A stretch of DNA of 64,000 nt from Drosophila pseudoobscura (Eukaryota > Arthropoda > Insecta > Diptera > Drosophilidae). Made by a program: the position numbers and the translations under genes. The stretch lies in the NCBI RefSeq assembly GCF_009870125.1, contig NC_046681.1, forward strand, positions 19,791,001 through 19,855,000, read 5' to 3'. The notes below the pieces were generated by a model. That model ran no database searches. It had not been told where the DNA came from and saw nothing but the letters and a program-made list of their open reading frames with translations. This document shows positions 10,580 through 20,271 of the stretch, piece after piece; within the stretch, counting starts at the first letter, position 1; the number at the start of each line of letters is the position of its first letter.

Positions 10580-10903
10580 TTACCACTGCTGATATTGTGG
10601 ATACGGTGGATATGGCTGCTGCTGTTGATATTGATACTGATATTCGTAGCCCTGCTGCTGCTGGTAGTAGCCGGCGGAGCCCATTGTCATGCCGCCGTAT
10701 GGCTGTGGCATCATCATCTGGGGCCCGACTGCTGGCGGCATATAGGAGGCCCCTGGCGTTACGTAGACAACCTCGGTCCGAGCCGGAGTCGCCGGCGGAT
10801 AGTAACCGCCACCCCAATTGGGAAGAACATCAATTTCGATATTTGGACGACCATGGTGATGACGAGGAGGACAGCCACATGGATCCTCATAGTACGGTCG
10901 CAT
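10580..10903 (-). CDS. Small Tyr/Gln/Pro-rich protein, paralogue of the 8139-8474 product
   Basis: 107 aa from the ATG at 10903. The frame extends upstream to a TTG only. The 10903 start also matches the paralogue's MPYYEEE start (here MRPYYEDPCG). It has CGC (9-11), HHHGRPNIEIDVLP (15-28, the shared core), a Gly/Tyr/Pro stretch, TEVVYVTPGASY (43-54), a Met-rich patch, and a YQQQQGYEYQYQYQQQQ-type C-terminus ending PYPQYQQW. The aromatic/glutamine tail is prion-like in composition. There is no signal peptide. The product is probably cytosolic; its role is unknown. GATA motifs lie upstream. Confidence 0.75.
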   Translation of the reverse strand: MRPYYEDPCGCPPRHHHGRPNIEIDVLPNWGGGYYPPATPARTEVVYVTPGASYMPPAVGPQMMMPQPYGGMTMGSAGYYQQQQGYEYQYQYQQQQPYPPYPQYQQW

Positions 10904-11216
10904 GCCTGTGTCTTCAATGAATATTAATTCTCCGTTCCTCAACTTTCAACAATCCTAACCAGACAACAACGCGCTGAATACTGAACCCAAGAATGCCGCA
11001 ATGCCACTGGAAGAACGGGAACATCAATCTGATGTTTTGTGTGTGTGTGTGTGGTGCGGCGGGGCTTAGGGGCCTTATTCCAGGCGCGTTAGAGATAACG
11101 AGTGTCTGAGTCATTCGATGTGGGGTTCTGATAGCGATAGTGTGTGTGCTCGATAGCCATGGATGGGTATTGATCGGGTTGTGGTCTCTCTTTTCACCTG
11201 ACTATTGTTTACCTTA

Positions 11217-11276
11217 TTATCTGACCCACTGCTTATCGCTGGTGGGGTGTAACTTTTTGCTTATCTGCGCGATAAG
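11217..11276. promoter_or_regulatory. Cluster of four GATA motifs
   Basis: TTATCT at 11217-11222, CTTATC at 11232-11237, CTTATC at 11260-11265 and GATAAG at 11271-11276. The last two form a 17-bp inverted pair. The cluster is about 310-370 bp upstream of the ATG of the minus-strand gene at 10580-10903 and is the likely enhancer for it. GATAe and serpent are the fly factors known to use such sites in gut and fat body. Confidence 0.5.
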
Positions 11277-11722
11277 CTTTGTATGGCATAGAGAAATTTG
11301 TGGAGAAAATTAGACATGAACTTTCTTTTGGCAGGGGGAAAAAAGTACTCGAAAATTAGCCAATTTTGATATAAAAAGATACTTCCACAAAAAAAGGAAT
11401 CGAAAAGGATGATGTTGTTCCTTGATTGCTAAGAAATTCCCATGAAATGTAGATACTTTTCCTCAATAAAAGTCTCAAATGAATACTAGATTAGCTCGCA
11501 TTAGAAATGCAATCATTTCTGCGTATTATTCATGTTTTTTCGATCTTTGATAACGAACACCTGTTGTGCTTCCACTTTGTTCCATAAATCCATAAACCAC
11601 ATTCCTTCAAGTGTTTTGTTTTTGTCGTATATTTTATATTTTTAATACATTTTTCTCTACGGCTAAAATAAATTCATCTTCATCTTTCCTGGATCCTTCC
11701 CCTCACTCTCTCGCTTTCCCGT
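11277..11722. other. AT-rich intergenic sequence
   Basis: Sequence between the GATA cluster and the 3' end of the next gene. I see no gene and no strong repeat. Confidence 0.4.
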
Positions 11723-11980
11723 TCAGTACTGGGGATTGTGGTAGTGACCGTCTCCTGGAGGTCCTGGCGGTGGCGGCGGCTGTTGGTAGTATCCATATGG
11801 CGGTGGTGCCTGCTGCACCACGACTACGGGTGGTGGCGGTGGTGGTCTCTGCTGCACCACGACAATCGGTGGCGGTGGTGCACGATGACGGCGTGGCCAG
11901 GGGGCAGCGATCTGCACTTTGATGGTCGGCCCGCGGCGGTGGGGCGGGGGACCGCCGCAATGATCGTGTGGTGGTGGCAT
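11723..11980 (-). CDS. Small proline-rich protein, third paralogue of the cluster
   Basis: 85 aa from the ATG at 11980 (MPPPHDHCGG). It contains HRRGPTIKVQI (14-24), a diverged form of the His-GRPxIEIDV core of its neighbours. Two repeats follow, PPPPIVVVQQ (35-44) and PPPPVVVVQQ (50-57 region), close to the IIVVQQPPP end of the 8139-8474 product. Then come APPPYGYYQQ, a proline run, and HYHNPQY at the end. There is no signal peptide or known domain. Short length, proline helices and Tyr/Gln ends suggest a disordered adaptor or structural protein. It is the last gene of the minus-strand cluster. Several GATA motifs lie within 250 bp upstream. Confidence 0.7.
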   Translation of the reverse strand: MPPPHDHCGGPPPHRRGPTIKVQIAAPWPRRHRAPPPPIVVVQQRPPPPPPVVVVQQAPPPYGYYQQPPPPPGPPGDGHYHNPQY

Positions 11981-12014
11981 TTTCGTTAACTTTTGGCACG
12001 TCTAAACGGTTGGA

Positions 12015-12226
12015 CTTATCGTGGGTTACTGATAGATTGGCTTGCCATTGACTCCGACTAAATGTTAAAATAGAACATATACCCTTTGCCCCTTATCGGT
12101 TGCTTCTCCTTCCACAGAAGAAAGCTTTGCGAAATGTGTGTATTACGCATACGCCAGGTGTGCTGGGTTGGAGGGCGTTTAATCATGCCATATATCGATA
12201 GGTGAACTTTATTATCGATAGATAAG
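12015..12226. promoter_or_regulatory. GATA motif cluster upstream of the gene at 11723-11980
   Basis: CTTATC at 12015-12020, GATAGA at 12031-12036, CTTATC at 12092-12097, TATCGATAGG near 12193-12202, and TTATC overlapping GATAGATAAG at 12212-12226. TATCGATA also matches the DRE core. The density is well above that of the surrounding sequence. Confidence 0.45.
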
Positions 12227-15200
12227 AGTTCCATTTGATATTCACTTTCTGCAGTTAAGCTTTGTGCTTCCAAAAGCTTTTTTATAAGAGAATTTTCGGG
12301 TTTAAGAGAATAAATGGAATGAATTTCAGTGAGTAATTTCTAAAACTCGGGATTCATATTTGAAGACCAGTCTTGTGGCATGAATCACGGGGAAGACCCT
12401 CTTCTTTTATTTGATTTACAGAAAGGAATGTCTAAATCATTCAAACAACAGCCAGAGCCAACATTTTCATTGGTTTTTTAGCTCCAAAGAAAACTTCGAA
12501 AAGATTTTCCATAACGCAAAACATCTCCCTGCAATCAATCAATCAATTTGCCACTTGACTTACATCAACACAACTCAATTTTGACAAACAAAATGCACAA
12601 ATACTGTTGATTGATAAATCTTTTAACACAATAAAAATAATCCACTTAAAACCAAAAAAAAGTTAAGCCATGAATTCCACATAAAAATGCCTTAAATTCT
12701 TGGCTAATTCCTCAATAAATCTTTACACATTTTCGTTGCTGAATTTCCATTGTTTTTCCTCGGCTTAATTGAGAATTTGTAAATATTTGACAAACATTTG
12801 CCTGCATTTCCATTATGCATCAGAGACACGATTCTGCCCCCAGGGTGTGGCAGTGGCAGTGGCATGCAAAAGGAAAACACGTTAGTTGGTTGGTCAATCA
12901 AAATGTTTCTCCCTCCACACCCACACACACACACACACACACACACAGAGAAATCCGTAAAGTCTTGGGGGGCTTTTTGGCTTTTGTTAATTGAGTTGTT
13001 GGGAGTTTTTTTTGTGTCAGACACGTTGTTGCATTCAATGCAAAGCATTTTCACCACTTGAGTGTCACTTTTGATCAAAGCCAAGGGGGGTGGAGGGGCA
13101 GGGAGGGGCAGGTGGTGGCTGGTGGGTGGGGGATGCCTTAAAAGTTAAACATGCACAAAGTGGCAAACGAGTTCTGGTGCTGCCAAAAGTTTTCAACTGC
13201 CGCCGAAAGAAGGATGGGCTTATGCTGCATAACTCTCAACATACGAGAATTGAATGCGGTTGATGCACTGCGAGAAAAAGCCCATCAATTAGATCTAGCA
13301 ATAAATGGGAGATCCCACAGGCTGCAAATGATTTTATGGCAGATATTGGCGGATTCCAGAGATTCTGAAAGAGTCAAAAAAAGGGAAAATCTTTTTTTCT
13401 ATCAACATAATAATAATCTTTCGAGGTCCGGAATGAAGAACGGAATGGTTTTGCCAAAGAAAATATATTAAATGAATAATTTTACCATAGTACATGATTT
13501 TTTCAGCTTGAAAATGATTCCAGGCTCTCTTAAATTGTTGTTGAAAGGCCACGAGAGGTGCTCAAAAGCCGATCTCCGCTCGGACGCTCTCTCGTATGAG
13601 TCATGAGGCAGCCGATGACTGAGATCGAATGTATGCGTGTTGGCTATCCCTGTCATTTCTTCTCCTGCCTTTATATCTAATTTTTCAAATATTTTCAAAC
13701 CAAAAACCCATTTGCAAATTTTTTAGAATTTACTGGGAATTTTTTGCCTTGAATTTCCAACGATCGATGGCTAATATCGCACCCCTCTCTTCTTCGAAAG
13801 CCCCACCCCAATTTTTTTTCCAGTGTATATGTTTGTGGGGCTTTACCCTTTTCTGAGTGGGGGCGTGGCAAGCCGCTTGACAGCGCGTATCCAATGTAAT
13901 GATGCCGTTTCTTTGGCTTTTCCACAGTACTCCCTCCCCTTTCCCCCCTCCCACCTTCCCTCCATCCCCTTCGCCACCCCACACTGATATATTTTTTACC
14001 TTCTTCGTTGGCTGCCTCTCTTCTTATGCATATTTTAGGAAATGAATTGCAAGCGAGTCGCGGCAAGATAAAACGTCTACGAGGCGCGACTCAAGACGGT
14101 AGCAGTGCCAGTGCCACTGCCAGTGGCAGGGGCATCAACCAGAAGCGAATCGATAACTGTCAAAAAATAAGCCGGCAAGCAACACGCCAGACAGGCGTAG
14201 AGGGGAGTGGGAGAGAGGGAGCGGGAGAGAAGCTTCCTTCCACAATTTAAATATTTATGGCGCTGCGCTTTGGTGCACACGGAACAAGGCGCACGGTACA
14301 CGGGGCATGGCCAAAAAACCGTAACCGTAAACCTAACCAAGAAACCAAGAACCAACTCCTATTCCCCACTGCCACTCTCCGCTCTCCACTTTCCACTCTC
14401 CCCTCTCCGCTCTCCACTCTCCGCTCTCCACTCTCCACTCACCGCTTTTCCAGCCATCTTCAGCTGCGGCGTCGGAAAACGCATTTCCTGCTCATGTCAT
14501 GACATGCAGTGCGAGGCTCCAAGCGCGTAACGTTTGTGGTGCCGGGATGCATCCAGGAATGGCTCCCCCCCCCAAAAGGAATCATTGCTTTTGTCGACAT
14601 GTCATGGGGGGAATCGTGGGCCGGGCAGGGCCAGATCGAGTGCACTTTGAGGTTTCTCTTTACATTTTTGGGCAAAAAGTTTATTGAACTGCAGCACACA
14701 CTCACACACACACACAGCAGCATGGTGTCTAAGTTTTCTGATTGATTGAGTTGCGAAAATTGACTTGGGAAGCCCAAGATGTACAAGATGTTGATGGGAA
14801 AGTGCGTGTCTTATGGGTGCATCTCCTCCTAGAGTTTTGAGGCATTTCCTCTGTAAAACAATATCTATCAAGCTCAATCTCTGTGCTGTGGTGCAAATGA
14901 AAGTAAAGTGACATAAATGAATGACATCAATTCTCAACAATGACATAAACATAAGGTATACTCGTGCATATCCTTCGTTGTGATTAGAATGTTTCATTAA
15001 AAGTCATCAAGAGATGTCCTAAATTGTAATTTGAAAGACGTCAAACTGTGACAGCAAGCTGTGGCATTTCAATTGATTGGCAAGCTGTGTCATGCCCAAG
15101 CAATGCATTTTGTTTTTGCTTTCTTGGGAGCGACTTGGGCGCATCGCCAAAGACTATGTATTTGTGTGGATTCTGTTGGCTTCGGCGGACCCAAAACTAA

Positions 15201-16714
15201 GTCATCTGATTCTGGAAACCGACTCAAGTGCACAAAGTGGAATCACCACGTTTTTTCCATGATCCGACTCTTTGGAAGAGCTATGTGAGCATACTGATAA
15301 AGAGCTGATGGAACGTCTTAGCGGACATCTAAAGCAACATCTGAAAGTACTGAAAGCTGTAGCATCCTCATTCAAAATCCCCATTAAAGAACCTTTAAAA
15401 TACATTCCACTTTTTGAAGCTACATCTTCCACGAAACTTTCTTTCACTTTCGCAGTTTTAAAACCTCTACAGTCTTACAGCCACTGATAACCGGAAAAAG
15501 TCATTACGGGCAGCAAAAAGAGACTTGCTCTTTTCCAAGTTTTAATTGAAAACTTCGGGCGGGGTCTCTGCGGCTGCAGTTTGACAAGCACTGGACTGCA
15601 AGAAGCCCCATTAAGAAAATGGTTAATTTGCATTTTCCATTTCCATTTGTTTTGCACAACAAAACAAAAAAAAATTAAACAAAAACAAAAGTAGGGCCGT
15701 GCCTTTAATGAGCTGCCTGCGGTTTTCACTTTTCCATCTCCCCGCTTGGATTTTCCTCCCTTGGCTTTAGCTTTTACTGCGTGTGTGTGTGTGTGTGTGC
15801 GTGTGTGTGTGTGGGTTTGACACGTTCCTTCTTTGACACTTTTGCCAATTTCCGGCTCTCACTTTCATATGCCGCTTTATAATTGGTTTTCACTTATTGT
15901 CAAAAACACACAAGAAATGCTTACAGATTACATAAATGATTTTCACACACGCACACATAGATTTCCCCCCATTTCCCCCAAAAAGAGATGGGAGGCGTGG
16001 TAGGACGTCAATATATTTGTCAAATATTTGGCAACATTAAATGACCAAAAAGCCCTGGCCGCATGGGCATGGGTCCTGCTACCCCTCTCCCCCTGCGGGG
16101 TCACACCCCTAAGGGCACACGTCCCCATGTTCCAGCCAACTGGAAAAAGCATCGTCTGTCCACTCGAGTGTGCAATTAGGTGAAAATAAGTGGTTCGGCA
16201 AACGCCTGCGAGTATGCAGCAATCATTTAAATTTCACTTCATTTGTCCTTTTCATGATTTGTCCTTCGCCTGCCTACCCCACCAACCCCCCCTTCCACCC
16301 TCTTCGGCTGTTCCTTCTGCTGTAAAATTACATCAGGCAACGAAATTATTTTGATTTATATGCAGGGCCAGTGGCCAGCGGCCACGACTGGGGATGGAAC
16401 GCACCTGCTCATTCATTCCAGTTTTTGCTTTCTTTATTTTCCTCCTTTCTGATATCTTGATACCCGTTATTTATGGCGTACTGTCTAGGGGTGTGCTGTT
16501 TCTGGGGAGTGGTTGGTAACGTGTGGGAATGGGTGTTCATTTTTGATGGGAATCAACAATAGAATCCATGGAAGATTCATGAATATCTGAAGACCATGGG
16601 AGAAGCATATCTATAGTGTAGAATTCCAAGAGTCCCAGGAAGATCTAGTATGTCTTACAGATGACTATACACTACCATATTGTGGGGTAAGATACCAAAA
16701 GAGTGTTCTATGAC
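12227..16714. other. Long stretch without a clear gene
   Basis: Typical fly intergenic or intronic sequence. It has an AC run at 12921-12946, a pyrimidine-rich repeat (ctctccgctctccact type) at 14380-14450, and GT runs at 15779-15812. Several 60-110-codon frames exist (for example from the ATG at 13151), but none has convincing composition or motifs. Confidence 0.4.
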
Positions 16715-16831
16715 ATGGGTTTTAATTCGCTCTTCGTCTCAGACCGCAGCTCCGCTTCGTACTCCGCGTCATCTGTTCCTCAAGGCCTCAGTCGGTCCCC
16801 AGAATCCAACAACAACAAACGCAGTCTTTAG
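16715..16831 (+). CDS. Possible 38-aa small ORF
   Basis: The ATG at 16715 opens a 38-codon frame, MGFNSLFVSDRSSASYSASS then VPQGLSRSPESNNNKRSL, ending at TAG. It is Ser-rich with mixed codons and GC-rich third positions, unlike the AT-rich flanks. It could be a fragment of a lost exon or a small peptide gene. No acceptor, donor or poly(A) context decides this. Confidence 0.2.
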   Translation: MGFNSLFVSDRSSASYSASSVPQGLSRSPESNNNKRSL

Positions 16832-18750
16832 AGAGAAGCAGAAGAGACTTAGGTGAAATATGCAGTGAAATAAGTGCTCATTCTACCCTTCAAATCGAGA
16901 GAATTATTTAGTATCCCTTAGAAGATCCAATAGGCACACCTTTAGCAGATTACGACCTGATTTTTCTCCCATGGGTTGTTCTATATAGAACTTCAGAGAC
17001 CTATAACTCTCCCTTGTTTGCTGGATTGTCACTAATCCCCGAAGAAACCCTCATCTTTCTACCTCAGCAATGGTTATCCCCCATTCGTTAGATGTTTCCG
17101 TTTTTTCTTCTGGTTGTTTGTTTGTTTGTTTGTGTGTTGTGCCTGGCAGTACTGCCCCATAGATTTGTCTAAAACTAAATGCTTTGATTTGGCCCCGGCC
17201 CCGGCCCCTCCCCCTAGCCTGCGATGTCAACACAAAAACGGAATTTGAAATGCAAATTTAATTTGAGTCAAGACGCGAGCAGGACTTCCGTCTTGGGGGC
17301 ACTTGCGACCTGGGACTTGGTTCCTGGGTGGTTTCTTCGCTTTAATTGCCCACATTGGGAGCCCTGGCCCTACCCCCCACCCAGAGCCCACCCAAAGGAA
17401 AGGACCAAGCCGGTCCTGTCCAGAGATTGAAGGCTCAACGCCTGCTTTGCCTGTTAATTTTGCGCCAAATCAGCAACAACTTTGATTTCGATTTTATGCC
17501 ATGTGCATAAAATTTTTGCGCTGACTCGAAAAGTTCGCACAAGTGTTGCACGAAGGGATGGTTGGGGGGAGGGTTGGGGCCAGCCAAAGGGCAAAGAGCT
17601 ATCTCTCCCTCTCCCACTCTCTTGAGTGTTGGCCCTGATTGAAATGTAGGCAACTATTGCGCCAAGTACTCACAAGTTTATTGGCAAATTGATGAAGTGT
17701 GCGTGAGTGAGTGTGTGAGTGTGCTCGTGTGCTCGTGTGTGTGCTTCCCTGCTGCAAAACAATTTTCCATTTTCTCCTCATGCCAAACCGTTGGGGTCGG
17801 GTCTGGTCGGGTTCTGGCCTGACTTTTCGCGACACCCCCCCCCCCCCCCGCCCCCCGCCCCCGCCCCCCGTCTCAATCATTGCATGCTGCCTGCAATTTG
17901 GCGGCGCTGATATGCAAATTAAGTTGTTGCACTAAACGACGTGCCGGGAAATGGATGAAAACTATGAAGGGGAAAGGCTTGGGGCACAGCGAAGGTGCGC
18001 GAGACATGGCTGCCACTGTTTTCGCTCATTTGTATTACAATTCATCACAGGAAAACTTTTGTCGGAAATGCATTTTCTAAAAATTTCACAATTTTGCGAG
18101 AGGGGCGGAAAAAGTTCAAGGGAAGGGCCATCAAAAACATATATGAATATATCTCATTGATATATGCAACAGGCAGGCAACCATCCAGTACCCCCCATCT
18201 GGCTCTCGACTTCAATCAAAGGTCGATTACACCTGCCGAAACACTTGTTCAATCGGCACTCAAATCACAATCGAAACACCTCAAGCAACCCAGCCCCAAC
18301 AAGAAGAGGCATGTAGATGATTTGTTGCAAGTGTGTGTGTGTGTGCACACGGCTGCTTGACTCGTGGCAAGATTTATGATGAAGGTGGCAGTGGCAAGGA
18401 GCCAGCCACAGCAAGAGTCAAAGTCGGAGTCGGAGGCAGAGACTGGCGCGCGCTTTCGTGCATAAATTGCTGGTAATCTCAAACAACAGCCTGGCGTGGC
18501 TGGGAGCGTGGGGGGGGGGGGCATGGCGCTCTCACTTCACTTCATTAGCTCAATAATTTGACAATAAATTATGCGGAAACCGAGAGAAAACATAAAAACC
18601 AAAAGAACAACAACAAACCAAAAGGAAACTCCCAAATAAAGTTTCCCATTTGGTGGAGAGATTAATTTGGGAGCACAAGATGGGGAGGCTACGACTGAAG
18701 GATACCCGCCAGAGGGGATGTATAGTGTTTCTGGGATATAGGTACTGCAG
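16832..18750. other. No clear gene; homopolymer and simple repeats
   Basis: It holds a GTTT run near 17110, a C-tract at 17834-17870 and a GT run near 18330. I searched here for an upstream exon of the acyltransferase piece, in particular one encoding HHxxxDG, and did not see one. Confidence 0.4.
17834..17870. repeat. Poly-C / G-quadruplex-type tract
   Basis: About 18 consecutive C residues are followed by C5-C6 blocks separated by single G. The complementary strand has at least four G runs of five or more, a canonical G-quadruplex pattern. The exact length in an assembly is uncertain for such homopolymers. Confidence 0.7.
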
Positions 18751-19725
18751 CCCACGAATCTGGCCAAGGTCTGGACCCGCTGGAACCATGTGCTGCTCCT
18801 GCCCTACCACTTCTACTGCGAGGCCCTGGCCATGCGGGATGTCCTGCTGAGAGGCCAGACCAGCTACACATCCACCTACTGTGCCCGGCTGCATCTGTAT
18901 GTGCCGCTCCTGCTGTACGCCCAACTGGAGCTGGTCAAGATCTGCTGGGAACTGTTCAAGGCGCCCCGTAACATCTATGAGGTGCTGTTCGAACAGCCCA
19001 CCAAGGAGTTGAATATTCTGCACAAGAAATCCTATGCGGGCAGGAAAATAGTCTCCTTCAGTCGCTCTATAGACGGCACCCAGCTGAGGGAACGACATCG
19101 GGACAGATTTAACGATCAGCTGCGTGAATCGGACTTTAGTCTCACGTGTCTGGCCGGCGCCGTACATGATTACTTCAACACCTTCTCCGATCTGGCGCCA
19201 GTGCCTTCGCTTTTGAACACTACTTGTAGGACAATTTCTAAGGGATACTTCACAGATCGCCGAGGGGACAAAAGCGATAATATAGGTGGTGTGGTCTTTC
19301 TGCAGCTGCCACTGCGTCAGCCAGATGTGGAGCATGCCCGTCATTTGCACGGAATTGTGGAGTGCATCAGGCAGCAGCAGATCATGATCTATTTGGCCTC
19401 AATCGGTCAGACCAAGTACAGCATGCTAACGGCCCTCCTACCGCATGTCCTTACCAAGATCTTCATCAACTTCTTCTCGTATAATTTTCCAATTACGATC
19501 ACAGAGATCTATGGGTCCTCGGCCGAGTTCCAGTCGACTTGGGGCCAGAGGGTTCAGGATGTGCTACTCTTCAGGCCCCCCCAATCGAAGACTTGCCTTT
19601 CCCTGAATCTCCATCGCTTCGGAGATAAGTACAGGCTGGCTATTATGGCAGACACACATCTGGCCCCGGATCACACGATCATAACACGATCTTTCGAACG
19701 ATATATGGAAACAGTAACACTCTGA
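18751..19725 (+). CDS. C-terminal part of an insect WSD/DGAT-type acyltransferase
   Basis: The open stretch reads PTNLAKVWTRWNHVLLLPYH from 18751 to a TGA at 19725 (about 324 aa). An acceptor-like tataggtactgcag sits just before it, and an in-frame TAG lies upstream of that. The order matches the wax ester synthase/diacylglycerol acyltransferase family: a hydrophobic segment (HLYVPLLLYAQLELV), an RKIVSFSRSIDGTQL strand-helix before the linker, then a C-terminal half with FPITITEIYGSS and a D-hydrophobic-acidic end. Known members carry an HHxxxDG catalytic motif in the N-terminal half; it is absent here and I found no exon supplying it. It may be an N-terminally truncated gene or pseudogene. 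The frame has no internal stops, so loss is recent or the fragment is retained. AATAAA lies at 19774-19779. Confidence 0.6.
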   Translation, partial: PTNLAKVWTRWNHVLLLPYHFYCEALAMRDVLLRGQTSYTSTYCARLHLYVPLLLYAQLELVKICWELFKAPRNIYEVLFEQPTKELNILHKKSYAGRKIVSFSRSIDGTQLRERHRDRFNDQLRESDFSLTCLAGAVHDYFNTFSDLAPVPSLLNTTCRTISKGYFTDRRGDKSDNIGGVVFLQLPLRQPDVEHARHLHGIVECIRQQQIMIYLASIGQTKYSMLTALLPHVLTKIFINFFSYNFPITITEIYGSSAEFQSTWGQRVQDVLLFRPPQSKTCLSLNLHRFGDKYRLAIMADTHLAPDHTIITRSFERYMETVTL

Positions 19726-19773
19726 TTCTCAAACGAATATAAATGAGGGGAAACTATAACTTTCAAGTATACG

Positions 19774-19779
19774 AATAAA
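19774..19779 (+). terminator. Poly(A) signal AATAAA
   Basis: It is 48 bp after the stop codon of the acyltransferase-like frame. Confidence 0.6.
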
Positions 19780-20271
19780 ATTATTATCTATTAAAATGCA
19801 GGTTTCTATGAAATTCGATGCAGAATCCTCCTTTTCAGGGCATAGTCAAACGAGTATACTAAAAAACTCGAATCGATTGAAATATAACAGTCTATTACGG
19901 ATCTCGTTTAACAACCCGTGGCTGCTCCCGGTTACAGCTGTGCCACTCTTGGAGAGACCTCTAGACCTAATCACTTACAAGGCCCCGATAAGAACTTACC
20001 TGTTAACGAATATATATATATATAGCACTCGGACTCTTCTGCATGCTCATCGCTGGATTACTTCTCCAAAAAACACTCTGTCTTTTATGTTTGAACAAGG
20101 AATGTGCTTCATTGAAATTATCTTCATATATATCGTACCCTTCAAAAATGTACTCTTCCCACATATCTGGTTTATCCCTTCGTTCAGTTTCAACTGGCAA
20201 AGTAACCCTGTTATTAAAGCATACAAAACAAACGCGAATCGGTTAAAACCTCAAAAAATATCTCTCGATCT

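Noticed and set aside
13151-13471. 106-codon ATG frame
   Set aside because: No motif, mixed codons and a poly-Lys-like end; I could not support it as a gene.
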